DNA from: CBFDBF01 sp050304615
Lineage (GTDB): Bacteria; Pseudomonadota; Gammaproteobacteria; Chromatiales; Chromatiaceae
Reading direction: 5' to 3'
Assembly (NCBI GenBank): GCA_050304615.1
Contig: JBNLDW010000011.1
Span: 62,001-126,000 of the forward strand
DNA: 64,000 nt
Both the position numbers and the translations under genes were made by a program. This document shows, piece by piece, positions 1 through 7,765 of the stretch. Every line of letters begins with the position of its first letter. The first letter of the stretch is position 1. Under the pieces are notes generated by a model. That model saw only the letters and a program-made list of their open reading frames with translations. It made no database searches and was not told the DNA's origin.

Positions 1-316
1 CGCCGGTGCGAATTCGGATGACTTCAGTTAGTTCTGAGACGAACAGCTTACCGTCACCGATCTTGCCGGTATTGGCGCTACTCTGGATGGCATCAATCAC
101 TTGATCGGAAAGCGCGTCAGTAATCGCAACTTCAAGCTTGAGTTTTGGTAAAAAATCTACCGTGTATTCAGCGCCCCGATACAGCTCTGTGTGGCCTTTT
201 TGCCGGCCAAAACCCTTAACCTCAGTAACCGTAATACCGCTAACGCCAACATCAGCTAAAGATTCGCGCACATCATCAAGTTTGAATGGCTTTATAATGG
301 CCGTAATCATTTTCAT
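1..316 (-). CDS. glnK: Nitrogen regulatory protein P-II (GlnK), 3' end cut by window edge
   Basis: The first 105 residues of a PII signal protein are visible; the family is about 112 residues long, so only the last few lie outside the window. PII trimers bind ATP/ADP and 2-oxoglutarate and control AmtB, glutamine synthetase adenylylation and NtrB. The T-loop motif GRQKGHTELYRGAEY is intact with Tyr51, the uridylylation site, and the signature TGKIGDGK is present near residue 84. The start (MKMITAIIKPFKLDDV) has a GGAG ribosome-binding site that lies just after the U-tract of a leader terminator. The residues VIDAIQSSANTGKIGDGK favour GlnK over GlnB, and an amtB gene is the usual next gene, but it is outside the window. 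Identity as PII is certain; the GlnK/GlnB choice is less so. Confidence 0.93.
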   Translation of the reverse strand, partial: MKMITAIIKPFKLDDVRESLADVGVSGITVTEVKGFGRQKGHTELYRGAEYTVDFLPKLKLEVAITDALSDQVIDAIQSSANTGKIGDGKLFVSELTEVIRIRTG

Positions 317-329
317 TTGTTTTCTCCAC

Positions 330-363
330 AAAAAAAGCCCACGCATTCTTGGAACACGCAGGC
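330..363 (-). terminator. Intrinsic terminator/attenuator directly before glnK
   Basis: On the minus strand GCCTGCGT (363-356) pairs with GCGTGGGC (344-337), eight pairs including three G-U pairs, around an 11-base loop, and is followed by seven U residues. The glnK ATG (316) and its GGAG lie only about 10-20 bases beyond. Transcription must therefore pass this hairpin to express glnK, which is the layout of an attenuator. Confidence 0.6.
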
Positions 364-426
364 ATCGTCGCCAAAAACAACCCTGAACCGGATTGTTTGC
401 TTAGTCTGTCTTCATTGAACAGGCAC

Positions 427-480
427 AAAAAAGGCGTTTATTTAAGGCAGCAACCTCGCAACCTTAAATAAACGCCTTTG
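427..480 (-). terminator. Strong terminator after the ANTAR gene, first terminator of the glnK leader
   Basis: The arms 431-447 and 462-478 are perfectly complementary over 17 bp, and a short inner stem with a six-base loop sits on top. On the minus strand the stem runs into a U-tract (432-427); on the plus strand the run of T is weaker. It lies about 80 bases after the stop codon of the ANTAR protein gene. Confidence 0.75.
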
Positions 481-488
481 TTTGCACC

Positions 489-510
489 AATCTGCCACCA
501 TTGGCAAACT
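489..510 (-). promoter_or_regulatory. Hexaloop hairpin matching the ANTAR-binding RNA consensus
   Basis: On the minus strand AGTTTGCC pairs with GGCAGATT (8 bp with two G-U pairs) around the six-base loop AATGGT, which has A at position 1 and G at position 4 as in described ANTAR targets. It starts about 50 bases after the stop codon of the ANTAR protein gene. The match is by eye. Confidence 0.5.
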
Positions 511-558
511 GATTGTATGAATCCTAGCAAAGACTCCAGAATATAGCAATACCCTGTT

Positions 559-1143
559 TTAGCCTAACAGATCAGCAACCTCAACCACACTCTTTGCCAC
601 GGCGGCTATTTTAATATTTTTATCCATCGCCATTTTCCGCAGGGCATTATAGGCCTCATCTTCACTCATTTTATTCTTATGCATTAAAATCCCTTTGGCC
701 TTTTCCACAACCTTACGCTCATTCAGTTGGGTGCGGGTGCTATCCAGTTCATCCTTAAGCGCCTGAAACTCCCTGAATCTGGCGATTGCGATATTTATGA
801 TCCCCTGGACGCGGCTCTCCTCCAAGCCATCAATGATATAGGCATTAACCCCTGATCTGACGGCATCAGACGCCATAATACTATCACTCTCATTGGTAAA
901 CATGACGATAGGCTTTGGCTTGGTCTGATTGATGGTGTTCAGGTTGGCAAATATTTGATCATCCGGAATGTCGGTATTGAGGATGATGGCATCAGCATGG
1001 GTGGCTTCGTTACTATCAACCAGCTCTTTACTGGATTCCAGCCGACAAATCACCTCATGCCCAGCATCCTGCAGCGCGCGCCGAAGTATAGCCGATCGCC
1101 CGGTATTCTGGTCGACCAGGATAATCTTGAGGCCGTTATTCAT
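559..1143 (-). CDS. nasT: ANTAR-domain antitermination regulator, NasT-like
   Basis: This 194-residue protein has an N-terminal receiver-like domain (about 5-120), a coiled-coil linker (about 121-145) and a C-terminal three-helix ANTAR RNA-binding domain (about 140-191, with the typical NERKVVEKAKGILM and EDEAYNALRKMAM). The order and length match NasT/AmiR proteins, which let RNA polymerase read through terminators in nitrogen-assimilation leaders. The position that holds the phosphorylated Asp in true receivers appears to be Asn56, so it is probably a pseudo-receiver controlled by a partner such as NasS, which is not in the window. It lies directly upstream of the glnK leader on the same strand, making that leader the obvious target. 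Family assignment is firm; the target is inferred. Confidence 0.88.
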   Translation of the reverse strand: MNNGLKIILVDQNTGRSAILRRALQDAGHEVICRLESSKELVDSNEATHADAIILNTDIPDDQIFANLNTINQTKPKPIVMFTNESDSIMASDAVRSGVNAYIIDGLEESRVQGIINIAIARFREFQALKDELDSTRTQLNERKVVEKAKGILMHKNKMSEDEAYNALRKMAMDKNIKIAAVAKSVVEVADLLG

Positions 1144-1425
1144 GCTTTGATAACCCTAAATTGAACACCATTATGAATCATATAGTGGCATAGACCGGAC
1201 GGCCCATACCCCCCACCCCACAGCTCAGGAGAAAAGTACCATATATCCAGTGAGAGAGTAGCAAAAACCGCTAACAGAGTGAACTACTCTATGATCTAGC
1301 GGTATCCACCAATCGCACCACTATTCACAGGGTTGACTTTCCACTCCACTACGCCTAGTTTTTGAAAAACAACAACAACGCACGCCCAAGGTCTATGCTT
1401 AGACTGTACCGGAGGAGACAGTCAT

Positions 1426-2721
1426 ATGCCCAAAGATTCCCTGACCATCACGGACAACCGTACCGGCAAGGAGGTGGAGCTGCCGATCATTGAGGGAACA
1501 ATTGGCCCAGGAGTAGTAGACATCACCAAGTTTTATCGCGAGTTTGGCCTCTTTACCCTGGACCCTGGGTTTCGCTCCACCGCCTCCTGTATCAGCAATA
1601 TAACCTTCATAGATGGAAATGAGGGCATCCTTGAATACCGCGGGTATCCGATTGAAGAGTTGGCCGAAAAGAGCTGTTATCTAGAGACCTGCTACCTGTT
1701 GATGTATGGGGAGCTACCCAAGGCCGAAGAGTTTGAGAAGTTCCGGGGCCTGGTGACTGAGCACACCATGGTGCATGAGCAACTATTGGGTTTCTATAAG
1801 GGATTTCGCCGTGATGCCCACCCGATGGCAATTATGGTAGGGGTGGTGGGGGCACTATCCGCCTTCTACCACGACTCTCTCGACATTCATAATCCACGCC
1901 ATCGCGAGATCTCTGCCATTCGCATCCTGGCCAAGATGCCAACCATCGCTGCAGCTTCATACAAATACTCGATCGGCCAACCATTCGTATATCCGGACAA
2001 TCGGCTGCGCTACGCGGAAAACTTCATAAACATGATGTTCTCCACCCCATGCGATGACTACCATATATCACCAGTGGTGGCCGATGCCATGGACAAGATA
2101 CTCATCCTCCATGCCGACCATGAGCAGAATGCCTCTACCTCTACTGTACGTCTGGCTGGCTCCAGCCAGGCCAACCCTTTTGCCTGTATATCCACTGGCA
2201 TAAGCGCCCTCTGGGGACCGGCCCATGGCGGGGCCAACGAGGCGGTATTGCGGATGCTGAACGAGATCGGCTCGGTAGATCGGGTTGGCGACTTCCTGGC
2301 ACGGGCACGCGATCCAGATGACCCGTTCCGTCTGATGGGATTTGGCCACCGGGTCTACAAGAACTATGATCCGAGAGCCAGAATTTTGCGGAAAGCGGCC
2401 CACGAGGTACTCCAGGATATGGGGCGTGAAGATGACCCGCTATTTAAGATTGCCATGGAGTTGGAGCGCATCGCCCTGGAGGATGAATATTTTATTCGCA
2501 AGAAGCTCTACCCCAATGTCGACTTTTACTCCGGAATCATCCTTTCTGCCATAGGCATTCCTACCAATATGTTTACTGTAATCTTTGCCATGTCACGGGC
2601 CGTGGGCTGGATCAGCCAGTGGATGGAGATGATCAGTGAAGACAACCAGACTATTGGCAGACCAAGACAACTCTATACCGGGGCCGGGCGTCGACAGTGG
2701 GTGTCGATGTCCAAACGATAG
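1426..2721 (+). CDS. gltA: Citrate synthase (type II, GltA)
   Basis: Condenses acetyl-CoA and oxaloacetate to citrate. At 431 residues it has the usual length of hexameric Gram-negative enzymes. The catalytic residues are visible: His267 in GPAHGGANEA, His308 in GFGHRVYKNYDPRA and Asp366 in NVDFYSG. The ATG follows a GGAGGAG ribosome-binding site at about 1411. It begins a run of plus-strand genes continuing into sdhCDAB, with 34 bases before sdhC, so it is probably cotranscribed with the succinate dehydrogenase genes. Its presence beside ATP-citrate lyase genes later in the window means citrate can be both made and split in this organism. The 282 bases upstream, shared with the divergent nasT-like gene, show no confident promoter. 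Confidence 0.97.
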   Translation: MPKDSLTITDNRTGKEVELPIIEGTIGPGVVDITKFYREFGLFTLDPGFRSTASCISNITFIDGNEGILEYRGYPIEELAEKSCYLETCYLLMYGELPKAEEFEKFRGLVTEHTMVHEQLLGFYKGFRRDAHPMAIMVGVVGALSAFYHDSLDIHNPRHREISAIRILAKMPTIAAASYKYSIGQPFVYPDNRLRYAENFINMMFSTPCDDYHISPVVADAMDKILILHADHEQNASTSTVRLAGSSQANPFACISTGISALWGPAHGGANEAVLRMLNEIGSVDRVGDFLARARDPDDPFRLMGFGHRVYKNYDPRARILRKAAHEVLQDMGREDDPLFKIAMELERIALEDEYFIRKKLYPNVDFYSGIILSAIGIPTNMFTVIFAMSRAVGWISQWMEMISEDNQTIGRPRQLYTGAGRRQWVSMSKR

Positions 2722-2755
2722 ATCGATTTATATATGGCTGCAGGAACCACCTAAT

Positions 2756-3133
2756 ATGCGCGAACAACGGCCCTTCTTTTTAAACCTCTTGCTAATTCGC
2801 TTCCCTATGGCGGCGATCATCTCTATTGCACATCGGGCAGGGGGCATCTTGATGGTGCTTCTAATCCCCGCAATGGTCTACCTGCTGGATATATCGCTGG
2901 CGTCAGAAGAGGGGTTTCAGCAGGTAGGATCGCTCCTGGGAAACATGACCGTCAAGCTGATCATGGTGTTACTAAGCTGGGCACTCCTGCACCACCTGTT
3001 TGCCGGTATCCGCTATCTCTTCCTGGACTTTGATGTGGGCGTCGGACTACTGGAGAGCCGGGTAACCGCCTGGCTTGTTTTTTCACTGGCCGCGCTCCTT
3101 GCTGCGGCAACCGGCATCTGGGTGCTACTATGA
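2756..3133 (+). CDS. sdhC: Succinate dehydrogenase cytochrome b556 subunit
   Basis: A 125-residue membrane subunit with three predicted transmembrane helices (about 20-42, 60-82, 104-124). The family signature SIAHRAGG near residue 23 forms part of the quinone site (Ser and Arg), and the His in LLHHLFAGIRYLFLDF is the expected haem b ligand. With SdhD it anchors SdhAB and passes electrons from succinate to quinone. The ATG at 2756 gives MREQRPFFLNLLLIRFP, the normal N-terminus; an in-frame upstream extension would overlap gltA and is not credible. The stop overlaps the sdhD start by four bases (ATGA). Confidence 0.95.
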   Translation: MREQRPFFLNLLLIRFPMAAIISIAHRAGGILMVLLIPAMVYLLDISLASEEGFQQVGSLLGNMTVKLIMVLLSWALLHHLFAGIRYLFLDFDVGVGLLESRVTAWLVFSLAALLAAATGIWVLL

Positions 3134-3477
3134 GCAATCGCCGCGCCAGTGGGCTACGGGCCTGGGTTATACAGCGCATCACCGCCGTCTACCTGGCCAT
3201 CTACACGCTATTTTTGATCGGGCTGTTTCTGTTCAACCCCCCATCCTCGCATGCCGCCTGGCAATCCTGGATGGACTCACCATTTACTACGGCCCCACTA
3301 CTACTCTACTGCCTGGCCATCCTGCTCCACTCCTGGGTCGGGACGCGCGATGTACTGATCGACTATGTACCAATATTTATAGTTCGAGTAGTACTGCTGG
3401 CACTATTTGCCATAGGACTGATCGGTAGCGGGCTATGGCTCATGAAGGTGGTATTTCTAGCGGGGAGAATCATTTGA
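3130..3477 (+). CDS. sdhD: Succinate dehydrogenase membrane anchor subunit
   Basis: A 115-residue hydrophobic protein with three transmembrane helices (about 15-36, 52-72, 80-105). The segment LLHSWVGTRDVLIDY holds the His that ligates haem b and the Arg-Asp-Tyr region of the quinone site. It forms the second half of the membrane anchor with SdhC. It overlaps sdhC by four bases and sdhA by a few, consistent with translational coupling in a gltA-sdhCDAB-sdhE operon. Confidence 0.94.
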   Translation: MSNRRASGLRAWVIQRITAVYLAIYTLFLIGLFLFNPPSSHAAWQSWMDSPFTTAPLLLYCLAILLHSWVGTRDVLIDYVPIFIVRVVLLALFAIGLIGSGLWLMKVVFLAGRII

Positions 3478-5270
3478 TTACCGGTAAACCAGGTCTGGGG
3501 AATCTACGCAGACGTCAATTCGATACACTTATCCTAGGTGCCGGGGGTGCCGGGCTACGTGCCGCCCTGCAACTATCCGAGGCGGATGCGCGGGTAGTCG
3601 TGGTCTCTAAGGTATTCCCAACCCGCTCACACACCGTGGCGGCCCAGGGCGGGGTCAATGCGGCCCTGGCCAACGTGTCGGCGGATAACTGGCACTGGCA
3701 CATGTACGACACGGTAAAGGGTAGCGATTATCTGGGTGACCAGGACGCCATCGAGTATATGTGTCGCGCCGCATCCCATCTGGTCTACGAGCTAGAACAC
3801 TACGGTGTCCCCTTCTCCCGTCTCGATAATGGCAAGATCTACCAGCGCCCCTTCGGTGGCCAGAGTCAGGAGTTTGGGGGGGCGCAGGCCACCCGCACCT
3901 GCGCGGCAGCCGACCGGACCGGACACGCCATACTGCACGCCCTCTACCAGCAAAACATCCGCGCCAAAAGCCACTTCTTTGATGAGTATTTTGCTATTGA
4001 CCTGATTCGCGATCTGGATGGCTTTATCCTCGGCGCACTGGTCATAGAGATCGAGACGGGTGAACCCCTGCTGATTGAAGCCAAGACCACCATGATTGCC
4101 ACCGGCGGCAGCGGGCAGATCTATCGCACCACCACCAACGCCCATATCAATACCGGTGACGGTATGGCCATGGCGCTACGCGCTGGCGTGCCACTACAGG
4201 ATATGGAGTTTGTCCAGTTCCATCCCACCGGCATTGCTGGCAAGGGTATATTGATTACTGAAGGGGTACGCGGTGAGGGTGGTTATCTCATCAACAGTGA
4301 AGGTGAACGCTTTATGGAGCGATACGCGCCAACTGCCAGAGATCTGGCCAGTCGCGATGTGGTCAGTCGCTCTATCGCCACCGAGATTCGTGCCGGACGC
4401 GGCTGCGGCCCAAACAAGGATTATGTCCTGCTGAAACTGGATCATCTAGGTGAAAAGATCATTGCCGAACGGCTACCAGCGATCCGAGAGACCTGTAAGA
4501 CATTCCTGCATATAGATCCGGTGGATGAGCCAATCCCGGTCGCCCCCACCGCCCACTACACCATGGGTGGGATCCCAACCAACCGTTTTGGCCAAGTGGT
4601 CACCACTAGGGGAGATAACCCAGAAGAGGTGATCCCAGGACTCTATGCCGTTGGTGAATGTGCCTGTGTATCGGTGCATGGCGCCAACCGCCTGGGTGGC
4701 AACTCTTTACTAGATATCCTGGTATTTGGCCGAGCAGCGGCCAACCACATCAGTGGATATCTTAAAGAGCATCGCTATCACCGGGAGTTGAATACCGCGA
4801 GCGTTGAACAGGCGCTAGCACGTCTGGCGCGATGGGACAAAGACAACGGCTCCAGCGGCAAGGAACGAGTAGGTGTGGTGCGCAGAGATCTGAAACTGGT
4901 GATGGAGCAGCACTGTAGCGTATTTCGCAATGCAGAGGTCATGCAGGAAGGGATTGAGAAATTAAGAGTGATCCAGGAGCGGATCAAGCAGGTCAGCCTG
5001 CAAGACGATAGCCACGCCTTCAACACCGCCAGAGTTGAGGCGCTTGAGCTGGAAAATATGGCCGATATTGCGATGGCCACGATGCTGTCGGCGGTAGCGC
5101 GACAAGAGAGTCGGGGCGCGCACTCACGCGCCGATTACCCAGAGCGGGACGATGAGAATTGGCGCAAACACAGCCTCTATTTTCAGGATGGAGACCGGCT
5201 GGAGTGGAAGCCGGTGCGCAGCCAGCCGTTGAGCGTAGATCCATTCCCGCCAAAAGAGCGAGTCTACTGA
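3474..5270 (+). CDS. sdhA: Succinate dehydrogenase flavoprotein subunit
   Basis: A flavoprotein of 598 residues that oxidises succinate to fumarate. The FAD-binding motif GAGGAGLRAAL is near residue 22, the covalently flavinylated His is in RSHTVAAQGG (His53), and active-site motifs FHPTGI and RGEGG follow; a C-terminal MGGIPTN and HGANRLGGNSLLD complete the family pattern. I chose TTG 3474, which overlaps the sdhD stop and follows GGGGAG at about 3460, because the first ATG in frame (3435) would add 13 residues encoded inside sdhD. The closely similar FrdA at 18896 is a second member of the family; this one goes with the SdhCD anchor and is the aerobic, oxidative enzyme by context. Confidence 0.95.
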   Translation: MITGKPGLGNLRRRQFDTLILGAGGAGLRAALQLSEADARVVVVSKVFPTRSHTVAAQGGVNAALANVSADNWHWHMYDTVKGSDYLGDQDAIEYMCRAASHLVYELEHYGVPFSRLDNGKIYQRPFGGQSQEFGGAQATRTCAAADRTGHAILHALYQQNIRAKSHFFDEYFAIDLIRDLDGFILGALVIEIETGEPLLIEAKTTMIATGGSGQIYRTTTNAHINTGDGMAMALRAGVPLQDMEFVQFHPTGIAGKGILITEGVRGEGGYLINSEGERFMERYAPTARDLASRDVVSRSIATEIRAGRGCGPNKDYVLLKLDHLGEKIIAERLPAIRETCKTFLHIDPVDEPIPVAPTAHYTMGGIPTNRFGQVVTTRGDNPEEVIPGLYAVGECACVSVHGANRLGGNSLLDILVFGRAAANHISGYLKEHRYHRELNTASVEQALARLARWDKDNGSSGKERVGVVRRDLKLVMEQHCSVFRNAEVMQEGIEKLRVIQERIKQVSLQDDSHAFNTARVEALELENMADIAMATMLSAVARQESRGAHSRADYPERDDENWRKHSLYFQDGDRLEWKPVRSQPLSVDPFPPKERVY

Positions 5271-5962
5271 TGAAATTTCGTATCTACCGTTACGATCCAG
5301 ACAAAGACAGCAAGCCCTATCTGCAGGATTATGAGCTGGAAACAAAACCTGGAATGATGTTACGGGATGTGCTGCTGGAGTTGAAGGCGGTAGATGAGAC
5401 CCTGACCTTTCGCCACTCCTGCGGTGAGGGGGTGTGTGGTTCTGATGGGGTAAATGTTAACGGCCGCAACTGCCTGGCATGTATCACGCCGGTCTCTTCA
5501 CTGAAGGCACCCGTGGTGATCCGCCCGCTCCCGGCCAGACCGGTCATCCGCGATCTGGTGGTAGATATGAGCCGCTTCTATCTACAGTACAAAAAGATCC
5601 AGCCATATCTAATACGCAAAGAGCCGCTAACCGAAGTTGAGATCCTGCAGACACCGGAAGAGCGTGCACGGCTTGATGGCCTGTATGAGTGCATTATGTG
5701 TGGCTGCTGCTCCACCTCCTGCCCCTCCTTCTGGTGGAATCCAACAAAGTTTCTTGGCCCGCACGCACTGCTTCAGGCGTGGCGCTTTCTGGCAGATAGC
5801 CGGGATCAGGGAACCAAGGAGCGACTCGATATGCTGGAAGGACCATATCCACTGTTTCGCTGTCACGACATCATGAACTGTGTCGATGCCTGCCCGATGC
5901 ACCTCAATCCGACTAGTGCGATCGGACATATTCGAGCACTCATGTTGAAGGTATCGATTTGA
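5270..5962 (+). CDS. sdhB: Succinate dehydrogenase iron-sulfur subunit
   Basis: A 230-residue electron-transfer subunit. It has the N-terminal [2Fe-2S] motif HSCGEGVCGSDG with the distal NCLAC, then CIMCGCCSTSCPSFWWNP for the [4Fe-4S] cluster and CHDIMNCVDACPMHLNP for the [3Fe-4S] cluster. The start ATG shares a base with the sdhA stop (TGATG), and a longer in-frame extension would run through sdhA. Electrons pass from SdhA FAD through these clusters to quinone at the SdhCD interface. The stop overlaps the sdhE start by four bases. Confidence 0.96.
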   Translation: MKFRIYRYDPDKDSKPYLQDYELETKPGMMLRDVLLELKAVDETLTFRHSCGEGVCGSDGVNVNGRNCLACITPVSSLKAPVVIRPLPARPVIRDLVVDMSRFYLQYKKIQPYLIRKEPLTEVEILQTPEERARLDGLYECIMCGCCSTSCPSFWWNPTKFLGPHALLQAWRFLADSRDQGTKERLDMLEGPYPLFRCHDIMNCVDACPMHLNPTSAIGHIRALMLKVSI

Positions 5963-6225
5963 CTACTACAATCCCCCAAGCAAACAATATCTTTGGCCAG
6001 CTACAGTGGCAGTGCCGCCGTTCCATGCTGGAGCTGGATATATTGCTGGAGCAGTTTATACAGCATGAGCGCCATGCCGATCTGAATAGTGAACAGCTAA
6101 CACTGTTCACCTGGCTACTGGAGCAGCCTGACCCTCTCTTGCTTGGATGGCTGACAGGCAAGGAGGATCCAGATGATGCCGCGGTTGCCGCCCTGGTTAC
6201 ACTAATACGTGAGGTAGATGGCTGA
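5959..6225 (+). CDS. sdhE: SDH flavinylation factor SdhE with an altered RGxxE signature
   Basis: An 88-residue acidic helical protein of the SdhE/YgfY (SDHAF2) family, which helps attach FAD to SdhA and FrdA. Family features seen are QCRRSMLELDILLEQF near residue 17 and LFTWLLEQPDPLLLGWL near residue 47. The usual signature is R-G-x-x-E; here it is Arg21-Ser22-Met-Leu-Glu25, so the Gly is Ser. In E. coli that Gly is reported as important for activity. Position at the end of sdhCDAB, overlapping sdhB by four bases, supports the assignment. The protein probably also serves the second flavoprotein, FrdA. Activity cannot be judged from sequence alone. Confidence 0.88.
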   Translation: MTTTIPQANNIFGQLQWQCRRSMLELDILLEQFIQHERHADLNSEQLTLFTWLLEQPDPLLLGWLTGKEDPDDAAVAALVTLIREVDG

Positions 6226-6256
6226 TCTGTTGGACCTAAATATTTGGAGGTAGACT

Positions 6257-6415
6257 ATGGGCAGGCATGTATGTGAAGTGTGTGGCTATGTATACGATCC
6301 CGAAGTTGGTGATCCACTGGGCGGTATCCCCGCAGGTACTGCATTTGAAGATATCCCGGACAACTGGGTATGCCCAGAGTGCGGTGCAACTAAGAATCAG
6401 TTTGTACCAGAATAG
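6257..6415 (+). CDS. Rubredoxin
   Basis: A 52-residue protein with the two rubredoxin knuckles CEVCG (Cys6, Cys9) and CPECG (Cys39, Cys42), and the conserved GYVYDPEVGDP and IPAGTAFEDIPDNW between them. These bind a single iron and carry one electron at low potential. A GGAGG ribosome-binding site (6246-6250) precedes the ATG. It follows sdhE by 31 bases and may be the last gene of the operon. Its last 19 bases overlap the end of the convergent prmC gene. The redox partner is not evident; oxygen or peroxide detoxification is usual for the family. Confidence 0.93.
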   Translation: MGRHVCEVCGYVYDPEVGDPLGGIPAGTAFEDIPDNWVCPECGATKNQFVPE

Positions 6416-7251
6416 CTACCACCGGTAACACGCTCATGTCCCGCCAGATCACGGCGGGTCTCAATATTGCTGAATCCCTCTTCGTCCAACAGGCGGCGTA
6501 TAGCATCACCCTGTCCGGTACCGTGTTCCAGCAACAGCCATCCGTCGGTAATCAGGTGTAGTGGGACCTCTGCAATAATACGGCGCATGTCATCCAGACC
6601 ATCATGGCCAGAGACCAGTGCCAACAACGGCTCTCGTGGTAGATCGCCCTGCTGCAGGCAAGGATCGCCTACCGCAATATAGGGCGGATTGGTAACAATA
6701 AGATGATAACGCTCCTCCGGCGGCAGGGCACCACACCACTCACCTTGGGTGGCACTTACATTCTCCAGCCGCAACCGGCTGAAATTTGCCTCTGCAATGG
6801 ACAGCGCCTCGGGAGAGCAGTCTGTGGCTACTACCTGACAGCGGGGGGACTCTGCGGCCAGGGCTGCCGCAATAGCGCCACTACCGGTACCAAGATCTGC
6901 GATCTTCCAGGGCGCTTCGGCAGGGATCAACTCCAGCGCCCACGCAACCAGAAGCTCCGTCTCCGGACGTGGGATCATGGTAGCCGCAGAGACCGCCAGG
7001 TCAAGCGACCAAAACTCACGCTGTCCAGTCAGATAGGCTATGGGCTCACCCTGCGCCCGCCGCTCGACCAACCCTTGAAATTGTCGCTCCTGCTCGGTGG
7101 TCAGAATCTGTTCCGGCCAGGCAAAAAGGTGGCTGCGGCCAACACCCAGAAGAGAGGCCAGCAACACCTCGGCCTCCAGCTCAGGGATGGTATCTGCCAT
7201 CTCCGCTAGCCCCTCTCCGGCCTGTAACAACGCCTGGGATATGGTGCTCAT
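6397..7251 (-). CDS. prmC: Peptide chain release factor N5-glutamine methyltransferase
   Basis: A 284-residue SAM-dependent methyltransferase that methylates the Gln of the GGQ motif in release factors. The N-terminal helical domain (1-80) is followed by the Rossmann domain with ADLGTGSGAIAAALA near residue 117 and the catalytic NPPYIA near residue 186. PRPETELLV is another family motif. It is usually found after prfA, but here it is the last gene of a minus-strand unit with a Cys-rich protein and a D-Ala-D-Ala carboxypeptidase, with 10-12 base gaps. Its stop lies within the 3' end of the convergent rubredoxin gene. Confidence 0.95.
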   Translation of the reverse strand: MSTISQALLQAGEGLAEMADTIPELEAEVLLASLLGVGRSHLFAWPEQILTTEQERQFQGLVERRAQGEPIAYLTGQREFWSLDLAVSAATMIPRPETELLVAWALELIPAEAPWKIADLGTGSGAIAAALAAESPRCQVVATDCSPEALSIAEANFSRLRLENVSATQGEWCGALPPEERYHLIVTNPPYIAVGDPCLQQGDLPREPLLALVSGHDGLDDMRRIIAEVPLHLITDGWLLLEHGTGQGDAIRRLLDEEGFSNIETRRDLAGHERVTGGSYSGTN

Positions 7252-7261
7252 AAGACGGGCA

Positions 7262-7753
7262 TCACCACAATTTTATCCCCGCCTGCTGGCAACGCATGAT
7301 CTCTTGTTGAAACTCGGGCGGTCCATGGGCAAATACCTGCTGCTGTTTCTGAAACTTGTTGGCCTCCACAATCTGCTCCGTATAGATCAATGGACGCCGT
7401 TGTGACTGCGAGAACTCCTGTAGCCACTGCAGTGATTTCTGCGGTATTGTCCGCCCTACCGGTACTGCCAGATCAACTGGCACTCCGTTCCAGGCCAGCT
7501 TGCTAAAGACAACTATCACCCTGCCCTCATTTGGTTTCATCCAGTCCGGTAGCGGACTGTCTGGAACTATCCAGCCACAGTTGAAGTTATCACATGGATC
7601 TTGCGGACGGTTTGCGTAGTCATCACACCCCTCCCCAGTACTATGAGGACAGGGACTACCCGGAAATACAGCGACGCCATCGATTACCATCTGCACCCAG
7701 CCGTCACAACAGCCGGTGCATGGCTTACACTCCCTCTCTGTCTGTTTCAACAC
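7262..7753 (-). CDS. Cys-rich YkgJ-like conserved protein
   Basis: A 163-residue protein with a dense N-terminal set of cysteines: CKPCTGCC near residue 9, then Cys residues near 35, 43, 54 and 59 (CDNFNCGW). The CxxCxxCC opening and overall spacing resemble the YkgJ family of putative zinc- or iron-chelating proteins, whose function is unknown. The C-terminal half is charged and without recognisable motifs. It sits 12 bases after the dac gene and 10 bases before prmC, so the three are probably one transcript. No signal peptide is seen, so it should be cytoplasmic. Confidence 0.7.
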   Translation of the reverse strand: MLKQTERECKPCTGCCDGWVQMVIDGVAVFPGSPCPHSTGEGCDDYANRPQDPCDNFNCGWIVPDSPLPDWMKPNEGRVIVVFSKLAWNGVPVDLAVPVGRTIPQKSLQWLQEFSQSQRRPLIYTEQIVEANKFQKQQQVFAHGPPEFQQEIMRCQQAGIKLW

Positions 7754-7765
7754 TTTGCTACTCCC

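Larger units (their letters stand above)
317..558 (-). promoter_or_regulatory. Structured glnK leader with hexaloop hairpins and two terminators (candidate ANTAR target)
   Basis: These 242 bases separate the ANTAR-protein gene from glnK on the minus strand and hold no gene. In RNA order they carry: a hairpin with an 8-bp stem and the hexaloop AAUGGU (510-489); a very strong terminator with a 17-bp perfect stem (478-431) topped by a short stem with hexaloop GAGGUU and followed by a U-tract; a 7-bp hairpin with hexaloop GGUUCA (396-377); and a second terminator (363-337) whose U-tract abuts the glnK ribosome-binding site. ANTAR proteins are known to bind paired hexaloop hairpins (A at loop position 1, G at position 4) next to terminators; the first hairpin fits that rule fully, the second only at G4. 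Function is inferred. Confidence 0.6.

Noticed and set aside
138..386. Open frame of 82 codons on the plus strand at the left edge
   Set aside because: It lies opposite glnK and its leader; the minus-strand PII frame is unmistakable.
484..500. Sigma-54-like promoter in the glnK leader (minus strand, TGGCAG...TGCAAA)
   Set aside because: The GG and GC elements are nine bases apart rather than ten, and the bases are better explained by the hexaloop hairpin.
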